Below, piece after piece: positions 7,668 through 16,595 of a stretch of DNA of 64,000 nt. The stretch's first letter is position 1; every line of letters begins with the position of its first letter. Position numbers and translations under genes: made by a program. The stretch is from CAVQXR01 sp963717955 (lineage in GTDB: Bacteria; Actinomycetota; Thermoleophilia; Gaiellales; Gaiellaceae). The stretch is taken from assembly GCA_963717955.1 (NCBI GenBank), contig CAVQXR010000001.1:620001-684000 (forward strand). The letters run 5' to 3'. Under the pieces are notes generated by a model. It was not told the origin of the DNA. It saw only the letters and a program-made list of their open reading frames with translations, and searched no databases.

Positions 7668-8498
7668 GTGCGGGTCGCGGTCGTCGGACACGTGGAGTGG
7701 GTCGAGTTCGTGGCCGTCGAGCGCGTCCCCACGCCCGGCGAGATCGTCCATGCGACGGAGTCCTGGTCGGAACCGGCCGGCGGCGGCGCGGTCGCCGCAG
7801 CAGAGCTCGCGCGTCTCGCCGGGGCGGCGACGTTCTTCACGGCGCTCGGCGACGACGAGCTCGGGCGGCGCGCGGCCGCCGGGCTCGAGGCGGAGGGGAT
7901 CGACGTCCACGCCGTCTTCCGTCCCGAGCCCCAGCGACGCGCGCTCACCTTCGTCGACGACGCCGCAGAACGGACGATCACCGTGATCGGCGAGCGGGCG
8001 GTTCCGCACGGCGCCGACGACCTGCCGTGGGCCATGCTGGGAGCGTTCGACGCCGTGTACGTCACGGGTGGCGATCCCAGCGCGCTTCGTGCGGCGCGCG
8101 AGGCGCGGATCGTGATCGCCACACCGCGCACCCTGACCGCGCTCCAGGCGGCCGCGATCCGGATCGATGCGCTCGTCGGGAGCGGTCGCGACAGCGGCGA
8201 GCGGTATGCGGCGGGCGAGCTCACGCCCGAGCCGGAGCTCGTCGTGCGGACGGACGGAGCGCGAGGGGGAACGTTCGTGACCGCATCGGGGGAGACCGGA
8301 TCGTTCCCGGCCGCGCCGCTGCGGCGGCCACCGGCTGATGCGTACGGTTGCGGCGACAGCTTCGCGGCCGGGCTCACCTTCGGGCTCGCGTCGGGAATGA
8401 CCCGCGGCGAAGCACTCGCCCTGGCGGCCGGGTGCGGGGCCGAGGCGCTGTGCCGGCGCGGCGCCTACGACGGCGCGTCCGGCACGACCGCGGCCTGA
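7668..8498 (+). CDS. PfkB-family carbohydrate kinase
   Basis: A 276-residue ribokinase-like sugar kinase. The C-terminal PfkB signature is present as DAYGCGDSFAAGL near residue 224, with Asp227-region as catalytic base and the anion hole GCGD. The N-terminal VGHVEWVEF and the AGGGAVAAA glycine loop are typical of the fold. The substrate cannot be told; the protein is shorter than most ribokinases (about 300). The GTG start lies 6 nt behind GAGACT, a possible leaderless promoter. Confidence 0.8.
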   Translation: MRVAVVGHVEWVEFVAVERVPTPGEIVHATESWSEPAGGGAVAAAELARLAGAATFFTALGDDELGRRAAAGLEAEGIDVHAVFRPEPQRRALTFVDDAAERTITVIGERAVPHGADDLPWAMLGAFDAVYVTGGDPSALRAAREARIVIATPRTLTALQAAAIRIDALVGSGRDSGERYAAGELTPEPELVVRTDGARGGTFVTASGETGSFPAAPLRRPPADAYGCGDSFAAGLTFGLASGMTRGEALALAAGCGAEALCRRGAYDGASGTTAA

Positions 8499-8566
8499 CG
8501 GGGCCGACCGGAAACGCCATCTGAGCGCCGGGTGCCCGTCGGCGTCGCCGCGCTGGGGCATTGGGG

Positions 8567-8619
8567 TTGCATAGTGGAGATAAGTGGGGTAAAGTGGGTC
8601 GGCGTGGAAGGGAGTGAGG
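8567..8619 (+). promoter_or_regulatory. mraZ promoter with TGGNN operator repeats
   Basis: A promoter reads TTGCAT (8567-8572), 17-bp spacer, TAAAGT (8590-8595). Overlapping it are pentamers TGGAG (8575), TGGGG (8585), TGGGT (8595), TGGAA (8605) and a weaker TGAGG (8615), exactly 10 bp apart. MraZ proteins are known to bind direct TGGGN-type repeats at 10-bp spacing, so this should be the autoregulatory operator of the division cluster. Confidence 0.88.
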
Positions 8620-8629
8620 CAGGCCCCCG

Positions 8630-9064
8630 ATGTTCCTCGGCGAGTTCGAGCACACACTGGACGACAAGAATCGGCTCACGTTGCCGGCGAAGTTCCGCGA
8701 CGCCTTCGGTGGCGGTGCCGTCGTCACGCGGGGCATGGACGGCTGCCTGAACGTGTACGCCAAGAACGACTGGGAGCGGTTCGTGAGCGACCGGCTCGGT
8801 GAGCTCGACCCTTTCAGCGGCGAGGCGAGGCAGATCGAGCGCTTCCTCTTCTCGGGCGCCGCCGAGGCCGAACCGGACCGCCAGGGGCGGGTCATGATCC
8901 CGCCCGCGCTCGTCCAGCACGCGAGGCTGAGCCGCGAGGTCGTCGTCGCCGGCGTCCGCGACCACGTGGAGATCTGGGACCGCGCGCAGTGGCGCGGGTA
9001 CCTCGAGCAGGTGGAAGGGAGTGCGGAGCTTGTTGCCGAACGCCTTGCAGCGAAGCGCGAGTGA
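8630..9064 (+). CDS. mraZ: transcriptional regulator MraZ
   Basis: A 144-residue protein with two SpoVT/AbrB-like domains, opening with FLGEFEHTLDDKNRLTLPAK and containing the second DxxGR-type repeat DRQGRVMIPPAL near residue 83. MraZ forms ring oligomers that bind TGGGN repeats and controls the dcw cluster. The ATG is preceded by a GGGAGTGAGG ribosome site and by the operator repeats. It overlaps rsmH by 44 bp. Confidence 0.95.
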   Translation: MFLGEFEHTLDDKNRLTLPAKFRDAFGGGAVVTRGMDGCLNVYAKNDWERFVSDRLGELDPFSGEARQIERFLFSGAAEAEPDRQGRVMIPPALVQHARLSREVVVAGVRDHVEIWDRAQWRGYLEQVEGSAELVAERLAAKRE

Positions 9065-9995
9065 CCATCTCGCAGTGCTCGCGGACGAGGTTCGCGAGCT
9101 CCTCGCCGTGGAACCCGGCGAGACCGTCGTCGACGCGACCTTCGGGGCCGGCGGCCACTCGCGCCTGCTCGCGGAGGATCTCCGTGGCCGTGGTCGCCTG
9201 ATCGCGATCGATCGCGATCCGGACGCGCGCGGCCACTTCGACCGCTTCGCGCGTGAGGCGGGCGTCCAGACACGCTTCCTCCGCGGCGCCTTCGACACGG
9301 TCCTCGGCCAGCTCGCAGAGAACGGGGTGGGAGCCGGCGCGATCCTCTTCGACCTCGGCGTCTCGAGCATGCAGATCGATCGGCCGGAGCGCGGGTTCTC
9401 CTATGCCGCGGACGCCCCGCTCGACATGCGGATGGATCCATCGGAGCCCCGCTGCGCCCGCGACATCGTCAACCAGGCCGACGAGCGGGAGCTCGCCACG
9501 CTCTTCTCCCGCTACGGGGAGGAGCGCTTTGCGCGCCAGATCGCCCGAGCCATCGTGCGGCGGCGGGACGACCACTCGTACGAGTGGACCGGGGATCTGG
9601 TCGAGACGATCCGCGCCAGCGTGCCCGCGCCCCGGCGGTTCGGGGATGGACATCCGGCCAAGCGCGTGTTCCAGGCTTTGCGCATCGCGGTCAACGACGA
9701 GCTCGGGGCGCTCGAGCGGGCCCTTCCAGCGGCGCTGGAGATGCTTCGACCGGGCGGTCGGATCGCCGTGATCAGCTTCCACTCCCTCGAGGACCGAATC
9801 GTCAAGCGCTTCCTTGCCGACCAGAGTCGCGGCTGTGTCTGCCCGCCGGATCTTCCGGTCTGCGGGTGCGGTCGTGAACCCACAGTGCGGCTGCTGACCA
9901 GGAAGGCCGTGCGACCCTCGCCGCACGAGATCGACGCGAATCCCCGGTCGGCCTCTGCCCGTCTGCGGGCGGCCGCGAAGGTCGCCGGCGCCTGA
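9021..9995 (+). CDS. rsmH: 16S rRNA (cytosine-1402-N4)-methyltransferase
   Basis: A 324-residue SAM-dependent methyltransferase (MraW/RsmH) acting on 16S rRNA C1402. The SAM site is seen as VDATFGAGGHSRLLA and AIDRDPDA; the family motif SFHSLEDRIVK is near residue 250, and a CxC pair (CGCG) lies near the C-terminus. The start is GTG 9021, with TTG 9030 as an alternative; GGTGGAAGGGA precedes it. It overlaps mraZ and its TGA shares an A with the ATG of the next gene. Confidence 0.95.
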   Translation: MRSLLPNALQRSASDHLAVLADEVRELLAVEPGETVVDATFGAGGHSRLLAEDLRGRGRLIAIDRDPDARGHFDRFAREAGVQTRFLRGAFDTVLGQLAENGVGAGAILFDLGVSSMQIDRPERGFSYAADAPLDMRMDPSEPRCARDIVNQADERELATLFSRYGEERFARQIARAIVRRRDDHSYEWTGDLVETIRASVPAPRRFGDGHPAKRVFQALRIAVNDELGALERALPAALEMLRPGGRIAVISFHSLEDRIVKRFLADQSRGCVCPPDLPVCGCGREPTVRLLTRKAVRPSPHEIDANPRSASARLRAAAKVAGA

Positions 9996-10372
9996 TGGCG
10001 GTCGCGGCCGAGCGGGCGGGGGCGGTCGCCGCACCGTCGAGGGGCGTACACGCCGCGCCCGCGCCCCGGCGTCGATCCCGACCTGCGCGCCGGCCCAGGG
10101 TCGGCCGCAGCGTGCTGTGGATCACGGTCGTCGCGGCCCTGCTCGCCGGAATCGTGGCGCTGAACGTGGCCGTGCTCCAGCTGCGCGTCGGGCGGGGTGC
10201 CGTGGCCGCGGACATCGCACGACTCCGGGCCGAGAACGCCGAGCTCGAGGCCCGCGTCTCGAGTGCGGCCGCGATCGGCCGGACCCAGTCGCTCGGATCC
10301 CGTCTCGGGCTGGTCGAGCCTGTCGAGGTCACGTACGTCAAGTTGAAGCCCCTCCGCTCGCTGGCCCGGTGA
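9995..10372 (+). CDS. ftsL: FtsL-like septum protein
   Basis: A 125-residue bitopic membrane protein. A basic Arg/Pro-rich cytoplasmic tail (1-38) is followed by one membrane helix (about 39-62) and a short coiled coil containing IARLRAENAELEARVSSA. Position between rsmH and the PBP gene, size and topology fit FtsL, a partner of FtsQ and FtsW/FtsI at the septum. Sequence itself is poorly conserved in this family, so the call rests mainly on topology and context. Confidence 0.8.
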   Translation: MAVAAERAGAVAAPSRGVHAAPAPRRRSRPARRPRVGRSVLWITVVAALLAGIVALNVAVLQLRVGRGAVAADIARLRAENAELEARVSSAAAIGRTQSLGSRLGLVEPVEVTYVKLKPLRSLAR

Positions 10373-10376
10373 TCAT

Positions 10377-12077
10377 GTGACGCTGCGGCTCGCCGACCGG
10401 CGGATCCGCTTGCTCGTCGCGCTGTTCACGGCGATCTTCGCCGTCGCGCTGGGGCGGTCGGTGTGGCTGCAGGCGGTCGAGGGACGCTCGCTGGAGGGCC
10501 TGGCGTCCCGCCAGCAACGCGAGACGGTGATCGTCCCCGCTCGTCGCGGCACGGTCTTCGACCGTCAGGGCGTCCAGCTGGCGATCGGCGAGCAGGCGAC
10601 GACGGTGTACGCCAACCCGCGGCACATCGCGAATCCCGAGGCGGTGGCGCCGGTCGTCGCACGCGACCTCGACCTCGAGGTGAACGACGTGCTCGCCGCG
10701 CTTGCCGACCGGTCCCGCGGCTTCGTCTACCTCGGGCGCAAGTCCGATCCCGATCGGGCGAGGACGCTCGAACGCCGCAGGCTGGTCGGGATCGGTTTCT
10801 TGCCCGAGGAGGAGCGCACCTACCCCCAGATGAGAGTCGCTGCCTCGGTCGTCGGCTACGCCGGAGTCGACAACGAAGGCCTCGCCGGCCTCGAGCTGGA
10901 GTACGACCGTGTCCTCGCCGGCACGACCGGTGAGCAGACGATCGTGCACGATCCCGAGGGGCTCGTCCTCGACGTCATCGAGACGCGGTCGGTCGAGGAC
11001 GGGAGCGATCTGACGCTGACGATCGACAATCGACTTCAGGCCCGCGTGGAGCAGATCCTGAGGCGGACTCGCGCCACCTGGGGCGCCAAGGGTGCGACCG
11101 CGATCGTGCTCGATCCCAGGACCGGCGGGATCCTTGCGATGGCGGCGGAGCCCGGATTCGACGCGAACGAGTACGGAGAAGCCTACGGAGAGTCGCCGGA
11201 CACGGTGCGCAATCGCACCGTCACCGACACGTACGAGCCCGGGTCGACGTTGAAGGTAGTCACCGTCGCCGCGGCACTCGAGGAGGGGCTCGTCACTCCG
11301 TCGACCACATTCACGCTTCCCCCTGTGCTTCAGGTCGCCGACCGCGAGATCAGCGACGCGGAGGAGCGTGACTGGGAAGTGATGACGGTCAGCGAGATCC
11401 TGTCGCGATCGTCGAACGTCGGAGCGGTGACGCTCGCGCAACTCGTACAGAAGCGGCGGCTCTCACGCTGGATCACGCGGTTCGGGTTCGGCCGTCTGAC
11501 CGGGATCGACTACCCGGGCGAGAGCAGGGGCATCGTCCCTGTGCCGAGAGCGTGGACCGGATCGACGATCGGCACGTTGCCGATCGGGCACGGCATAGCC
11601 GTGACGCCGATCCAGATGGCGAGCGCCTACGGGGCGCTCGCGAACGGCGGGGAGTGGGTCGAGCCTCATCTCGTGAGCCGGATCGGCGGAGAGCCGGTGC
11701 CGGAGCCGAAGCGCAGGGAGGTCGTGTCGCGGAGCACCGCCCGCCGGCTGACCGCAATGATGAAGGAGGTCGTCGAGGCCGGGACCGGCGTCAATGCGAG
11801 CGTCCCCGGATACAGCGTCGCCGGGAAGACCGGCACCGCGGCCAAGCCGGACGAGTCCGGCGGCTACTCCGACACGAGGTACGTCGCCTCGTTCGTCGGC
11901 TTCGCGCCCGCCGGCGCTCCACGCCTCGTCGTCCTGGTCACGGTCGACGAGCCACGATCCGAGATCTGGGGAGGAACCGTCGCGGCGCCTGCCTTTCGCG
12001 AGATCGCCCGGTTCGCGCTCGAGTACCTCGAGGTGCCCCCGGACAGGCCGGAGACACTCGCGACGACGACGGGGTAG
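10377..12077 (+). CDS. ftsI: peptidoglycan transpeptidase FtsI / class B PBP
   Basis: A 566-residue class B penicillin-binding protein for septal cross-linking. One N-terminal membrane anchor (about 11-30) is followed by the dimerisation domain (R-R-G-x-x-x-D motif at residues 56-62) and the transpeptidase domain. The active-site motifs are all present: STLK at 290-293, SSN at 345-347 and KTGT at 484-487. No PASTA domain is visible. It starts at GTG 10377, four bases after ftsL. After it comes a 690-bp non-coding gap that is unusual inside a dcw cluster. Confidence 0.94.
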   Translation: MTLRLADRRIRLLVALFTAIFAVALGRSVWLQAVEGRSLEGLASRQQRETVIVPARRGTVFDRQGVQLAIGEQATTVYANPRHIANPEAVAPVVARDLDLEVNDVLAALADRSRGFVYLGRKSDPDRARTLERRRLVGIGFLPEEERTYPQMRVAASVVGYAGVDNEGLAGLELEYDRVLAGTTGEQTIVHDPEGLVLDVIETRSVEDGSDLTLTIDNRLQARVEQILRRTRATWGAKGATAIVLDPRTGGILAMAAEPGFDANEYGEAYGESPDTVRNRTVTDTYEPGSTLKVVTVAAALEEGLVTPSTTFTLPPVLQVADREISDAEERDWEVMTVSEILSRSSNVGAVTLAQLVQKRRLSRWITRFGFGRLTGIDYPGESRGIVPVPRAWTGSTIGTLPIGHGIAVTPIQMASAYGALANGGEWVEPHLVSRIGGEPVPEPKRREVVSRSTARRLTAMMKEVVEAGTGVNASVPGYSVAGKTGTAAKPDESGGYSDTRYVASFVGFAPAGAPRLVVLVTVDEPRSEIWGGTVAAPAFREIARFALEYLEVPPDRPETLATTTG

Positions 12078-12430
12078 CGTCGGATGTGCGGCGCCGGACT
12101 GCACGTAGGCGGCGACCAGCACGTGCTCCCCGCCGCGGCCCTCGCCCAGACGGGCCTGGATAGGCCTCGAGACGCTTCGACCCCTCCGCGCGCTCAGTCT
12201 GTGCGCGCGGCTGCGTCCGAAACCCGTCGGTCCGGCCGTATCGGGCGCTCATCGAGACGACGTCCCCACCCATCTGCGGCGTCTCCAAGCTCGCATGTCC
12301 CCACCCAGGGTGGGGGACCGACCCTCCACCCACGACCAGCATACGGCCGAATTTCGCGCGTGTCTGTGCCTGATTGCGCTGGATGTGCGACGTGATGGTG
12401 CCGATCCTCCGCCTCCGGAACCGTTGCCCT

Positions 12431-12605
12431 CGGCGCCGGCCCGGACCCGCCGTTTCCCCGGCGCCGGCCCGGATCCGCCGTCCCTCGGCCGCCGGCCCGG
12501 ACCCGCTGCACTTCCCGCGCCGGCCCGCGGCCCGCATCCCCTCGGGCGCCGGCCATGACCCGTCGTTTTCCCGACGCCGTCCCCTCGCGCCGGCCCGGAC
12601 CGGGA
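12431..12605. repeat. degenerate 28-30-bp tandem repeat upstream of murE
   Basis: About six imperfect units built on GGCGCCGGCCCGGACCCGCC followed by a T/C-rich run. Units begin near 12431, 12460, 12487, 12518, 12544 and 12585. The repeated GGCGCCGGCC cores are palindromic. The function is unknown; it could be a nucleoid-protein site or simple expansion. Confidence 0.65.
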
Positions 12606-12752
12606 GGGCGGTCGCGACCCCCATCGGGGCACTGCCCATCGCCCGGCCTCCCTGCGACGTGCACGAGGTTGTCGTCCGATCCGGCACCTCGCCGAGGTTC
12701 GTCGTACGCCCTTCGCCCGTCTTCCCTGCGAGGCGCGCGAGGGCCCCGTTGC

Positions 12753-12758
12753 TACAAT
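12753..12758 (+). promoter_or_regulatory. -10 box of murE promoter
   Basis: TACAAT, one base from the sigma-70 consensus TATAAT, stands out in a GC-rich context. It is followed by 8 nt and then ATC 12767, the exact spacing seen before the start codons of hyuA, gltX, rlmN and the ECF-propeller gene. A recognisable -35 is lacking. Confidence 0.55.
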
Positions 12759-12766
12759 CGCGCCCC

Positions 12767-14257
12767 ATCGACCTCGCGATCCTCACCCGGGCGATCGGCG
12801 CGTCACGCCGGGGTGGCGAGGGACAGGTGACCGTCACCCGGCTCGCGTACGACAGCCGCGATGTCGCGCCCGGCACGCTGTTCTTCTGCGTTCCCGGATT
12901 CCGGTCGGACGGCCACGAGTTCGCGGCCGGCGCCGTCGCCCGCGGCGCATCCGCGCTCGTCGTCGAGCGTGAGGTCGCGCTCGCCCCGGACTCGCCGGCG
13001 GTGCCCCAACTTCTCGTGCCCGATGTCCGCTCGGCGATGGCGCCGGCGGCCGACGCCTTCTTCGAGCAGCCGACGCGCGAGCTCGAGGTCGCGGCGGTGA
13101 CCGGCACGAACGGCAAGACGACGACGGCCTTCCTCCTCTTCGCGACCCTTGCCGCGGCGGGCAAGCGTCCCGGGCTGCTCGGGACGATCGAGAGCCGGGT
13201 CGGCGGCGAGCGGCGCGGGGTGGAGCGCACCACACCGGAGGCGATCGACCTGCAGGCCACCTTCCGCGAGATGGTCGACGCCGGCGACCGGAGCTGCGCG
13301 ATGGAGGCATCCTCCCACGCCTCCGAGCTCCACCGCCTCGACCACACGAGGTTCTCCGTGCTCGTGTTCACGAACCTCACCCAGGATCACCTCGACTTCC
13401 ACGGCACCATGGAGGCCTACTTCGACGCCAAGCGGCGCCTCTTCACGACCCCGTCCCCGGAGGGGAGCCTGCCCCGGGCCGCCGTGAACGTCGGCGATCC
13501 GTTCGGGCGGACGCTCGCAGACGAGCTCCGGGAGCTCGGCGCGCCTCCGGTGACCTTCGGTCTCGACGATCGCGCCGACATCCGCCCCGACCGGCTCGTG
13601 CTCGATGCGGGCGGAGCGAGCCTCTCGGCCGCGGGCCTCGAGCTGACGACGCGTCTTCGTGGCCGCTTCAACGTCGTCAACGTGCTCGGGGCCGTCGCCG
13701 CCGCCCGGCGGCTCGAGCTGCCCGACGACGCGATCGTGCGCGGCATCTCGCACGTGTCCGGCGTCCCCGGGCGGTTCGAGGCGGTCGACGAGGGGCAGCC
13801 GTTCGCGGTCATCGTCGACTATGCGCACACCCCCGACGCGCTCGCGAACGTCCTCGGCGCGGCGCGGGAGATCACCCGGGGCCGGCTCGTGTGCGTCTTC
13901 GGATGCGGAGGCGACAGGGACCGCGGGAAGCGACCGCTCATGGGGGAGGCGGCCGGCGCCCTCGCCGATCGGGTCGTCCTCACCTCCGACAACCCGCGGA
14001 GCGAGGAGCCGGAGGCGATCATCGCGGAGATCCTGGAAGGGTTGCGCCGCGGCGGGGGCGCCGAGGTCGACGTCGAGCCCGACCGGCGCGCCGCGATCGG
14101 GCTTGCGCTCGCCGACGCGCGGGACGGCGACACGGTCGTCATCGCCGGCAAGGGGCACGAGCTGGGTCAGACGTTCGGCGATCGCACCGTGCCATTCTCC
14201 GACGTCGAGGAGGCCCGTGAGGCACTCCGGCGGCTCGGTGGGGGGGCCGCCGCGTGA
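12767..14257 (+). CDS. murE: UDP-MurNAc-tripeptide ligase MurE
   Basis: The Mur ligase that adds the third stem-peptide residue. The ATP loop is TGTNGKTTTAF, and DNPRSEEP matches the DNPR signature that goes with meso-diaminopimelate as substrate. Homology begins at IDLAILTRAI, which corresponds to an ATC codon at 12767 lying 8 nt after TACAAT. Starting there gives 496 residues, the family norm. Alternatives are TTG 12749 (upstream, inside the promoter) and GTG 12827 (cuts into the N-terminal domain). The stop overlaps the murF GTG. Confidence 0.92.
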   Translation: MDLAILTRAIGASRRGGEGQVTVTRLAYDSRDVAPGTLFFCVPGFRSDGHEFAAGAVARGASALVVEREVALAPDSPAVPQLLVPDVRSAMAPAADAFFEQPTRELEVAAVTGTNGKTTTAFLLFATLAAAGKRPGLLGTIESRVGGERRGVERTTPEAIDLQATFREMVDAGDRSCAMEASSHASELHRLDHTRFSVLVFTNLTQDHLDFHGTMEAYFDAKRRLFTTPSPEGSLPRAAVNVGDPFGRTLADELRELGAPPVTFGLDDRADIRPDRLVLDAGGASLSAAGLELTTRLRGRFNVVNVLGAVAAARRLELPDDAIVRGISHVSGVPGRFEAVDEGQPFAVIVDYAHTPDALANVLGAAREITRGRLVCVFGCGGDRDRGKRPLMGEAAGALADRVVLTSDNPRSEEPEAIIAEILEGLRRGGGAEVDVEPDRRAAIGLALADARDGDTVVIAGKGHELGQTFGDRTVPFSDVEEAREALRRLGGGAAA

Positions 14258-15573
14258 TCGCCCTCGACCTCGCCGAGATCGCCGCCCGCTGTCCCGGCCG
14301 TCTCGAGACACGCGCGGATGCGCGCGAGGTGGGCGGCGTCGAGATCGATTCGCGGCGCATCCAGCCCGGTGACCTGTTCGTCGCGATCGGGGGCGGCGCC
14401 GCGTTCGTCGCCGACGCGCTCGCGCGGGGCGCCGCCGCGGCGCTCGTGCCCGACGATCCCCACCAGGCCATGGCGGAGATCGGCCGCGCCGTCCGCGACC
14501 GCAGCGACGCCCGGGTCGTCGGCATCACCGGCTCGACGGGGAAGACGTCGACGAAGGACATCCTCGCCTCGCTCAGCCGGCCGCTGCTGCGAACCGTCGC
14601 CGCCGAGCAGAGCCACAACAACGAGATCGGCCTGCCGCTCACCCTGACGCGCATCCAGGAGGACACCGAGCTCGTGGTCGCCGAGATGGGTACCCGCGGC
14701 CTCGGGCAGGTGACCGAGCTGTGCAGGATCGCGCGGCCCGACATGGCCGTCATCACACGCATCGGGCCCGCGCACCTCGAGCTGTTCCAGACCGTCGAGC
14801 GGGTCGCGCAGGCAGAGGCCGAGATCCTCGCGACGCTCCCGCCCGGCGGAATCGCCGTCGTGCCGGCCGACGAGCCCCTCCTCGCGCCCTACCTCGGGCG
14901 GTCGGATCTCCGGGTGATCACCTACGGGGCCGCCGGGGACGTCCGGCTGCTCGAGTTCGGCGCCGACCTCCATGCGCGCCTCGTCGTCGCCGCCTTCGGA
15001 GAACGGTCCGAGCTCGACTTCAGCTTCCGGGCCCGCCACAACGCGGAGAACGCGCTCGCCGCGCTCGCCGCCCTCTGCGGTCTCGGGTACTCGCTCGAGG
15101 ACGCTCGTCACGGTGCCGGCGAGGTCTCGCTCTCGCGCTTTCGCGAGGAGGAGACCGCGCTGGCCGGCGGCGGGCTGCTGATCAACGACTGCTACAACGC
15201 AAACCCGGTCTCGATGGCCGCCGCCCTCGATCACCTCGCCGACCGCTCCCGGCACCGGCGACGGGTCGCCGTGCTCGGCGACATGGCCGAGCTGGGCAGA
15301 GACGCGCCCGCCTACCACGGGGAGGTCGGCGCGGCCGCCGCCCGCGCGGGAGTCGAGGTTCTCGTCGCGGTCGGGCATCTCGCCCGCGGTTACCTGGAGG
15401 GCGCCGAGGGCGTCTCCACCCGGCTCTGGGCCGTCGCCGCCGCCGACGCCGTGCCCGTGCTTCAGACCGTGGTGCGTCCGGGCGACTGCGTGCTCGTCAA
15501 GGGCTCCCGCTCGATGGGGCTCGAGCAGGTCGCGGAGGCGCTCGCAGCCACGGCCGGGAACGCCGCAGGCTGA
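14254..15573 (+). CDS. murF: UDP-MurNAc-tripeptide--D-Ala-D-Ala ligase MurF
   Basis: A 439-residue Mur ligase adding D-Ala-D-Ala to the precursor. The three Mur ligase domains are seen: an N-terminal DSRRIQPGDLFVA region, the ATP loop GSTGKTSTKD and the C-terminal domain with NDCYNANPVSM. Its GTG overlaps the murE stop by 4 bp and its TGA overlaps the mraY ATG by one base, so it is tightly coupled in the operon. Confidence 0.95.
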   Translation: MIALDLAEIAARCPGRLETRADAREVGGVEIDSRRIQPGDLFVAIGGGAAFVADALARGAAAALVPDDPHQAMAEIGRAVRDRSDARVVGITGSTGKTSTKDILASLSRPLLRTVAAEQSHNNEIGLPLTLTRIQEDTELVVAEMGTRGLGQVTELCRIARPDMAVITRIGPAHLELFQTVERVAQAEAEILATLPPGGIAVVPADEPLLAPYLGRSDLRVITYGAAGDVRLLEFGADLHARLVVAAFGERSELDFSFRARHNAENALAALAALCGLGYSLEDARHGAGEVSLSRFREEETALAGGGLLINDCYNANPVSMAAALDHLADRSRHRRRVAVLGDMAELGRDAPAYHGEVGAAAARAGVEVLVAVGHLARGYLEGAEGVSTRLWAVAAADAVPVLQTVVRPGDCVLVKGSRSMGLEQVAEALAATAGNAAG

Positions 15574-16595
15574 TGGTCGAGGTTCTGCTCTCCGGCGTTC
15601 TCGCGATGGTCATCTCGATCGTCGCCGGCCCGAAGTTCATCGACTTCCTGCGCCGCAACGAGTTCGGGCAGCACATCCGGGAAGAGGGGCCGACGGGGCA
15701 CATCGTCAAGCAGGGGACACCGACGATGGGCGGCCTCCTGATCATGGCGTCGATGGTCGCGCCGTTCCTCGCCTTCTCGGGCCGCACCCTGCAGGCGCTC
15801 ACCGTCTTCGTCGTCACGCTCGGCGCTGCCGCGATCGGGTTCGCCGACGACTGGACGAAGATCAGGCACCGCCGCTCTCTCGGTCTCCCCGGCCGCTGGA
15901 AGATGTTCCTGCTCGGTGTGCTGACCGTGCTGGTCGCGCTCGTCGCGGAGCACCTCGGACCGGCGGAGGGATTCTCGAAAACGGTGTACCTGCCGCTCGT
16001 GGACGTCGACCTCGACCTCTCCTACGGGTGGTACGTCCTCCTCTTCCTGATGATCGCGGGCACGGCAAACGGCGTGAACCTGACCGACGGGCTCGACGGG
16101 CTCGCGTCGGGGACCGTGACGATCTCGCTGTTCACCTTCACGGCGATGGCGGTCGTCGCCTGGATCGTCAGCGGCGGCGCGGACGGGGGAGACCAGGCCC
16201 AGCTCGACCTCGCGATCCTCGGCTCGTGTCTGATCGGAGCCTGTATCGGGTTCCTCTGGTACAACGCCTTCCCGGCGCAGGTCTTCATGGGCGACACGGG
16301 CTCGCTCGGGCTCGGAGGGGCGCTCGCGACCTTCGCCGTGATGACGCACACCGAGATCCTCCTGCTCCTGATCGGCGGCATCTTCGTCGTCGAGGCGCTC
16401 TCGGTGATCCTGCAAGTCGTGTCCTACAAGTGGACGGGCAAGCGGATCTTCCTCATGGCGCCGATCCACCACCATTTCGAGATGAAGGCGTGGTCCGAGG
16501 CCCGCATCATGGTGCGCTTCTGGATCGCCGCCCTGATCTGCTGCGCGATCGCCTTCGTCCTCTACTACCGCGACTTCTCGTCCTTTGTCTCCTGA
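15573..16595 (+). CDS. mraY: phospho-MurNAc-pentapeptide transferase MraY
   Basis: A 340-residue polytopic membrane enzyme that makes lipid I from undecaprenyl phosphate and UDP-MurNAc-pentapeptide. About ten membrane helices are present. Key motifs are FADDWTK (Asp pair), NLTDGLDGLA, the metal-site stretch MGDTGSLGLGG and PIHHHFEMKAW. The length is normal for the family. It lies between murF and murD with overlapping ends. Confidence 0.96.
   Translation: MVEVLLSGVLAMVISIVAGPKFIDFLRRNEFGQHIREEGPTGHIVKQGTPTMGGLLIMASMVAPFLAFSGRTLQALTVFVVTLGAAAIGFADDWTKIRHRRSLGLPGRWKMFLLGVLTVLVALVAEHLGPAEGFSKTVYLPLVDVDLDLSYGWYVLLFLMIAGTANGVNLTDGLDGLASGTVTISLFTFTAMAVVAWIVSGGADGGDQAQLDLAILGSCLIGACIGFLWYNAFPAQVFMGDTGSLGLGGALATFAVMTHTEILLLLIGGIFVVEALSVILQVVSYKWTGKRIFLMAPIHHHFEMKAWSEARIMVRFWIAALICCAIAFVLYYRDFSSFVS

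Larger units (their letters stand above)
12078..12766. other. 690-bp non-coding gap inside the dcw cluster
   Basis: No credible gene is present; the murE frame is open through part of it but translates to Pro/Arg-rich low-complexity sequence. It contains a CGCGCGC/GCGCGCG hairpin near 12196-12220, a CCCACCCAGGGTGGGG hairpin at about 12299-12315 and the tandem array described separately. It ends in the predicted murE promoter. Confidence 0.65.

Noticed and set aside
12374..12766. N-terminal extension of murE
   Set aside because: The extension is Pro/Arg-rich repeat sequence that contains the murE promoter and lacks any domain.
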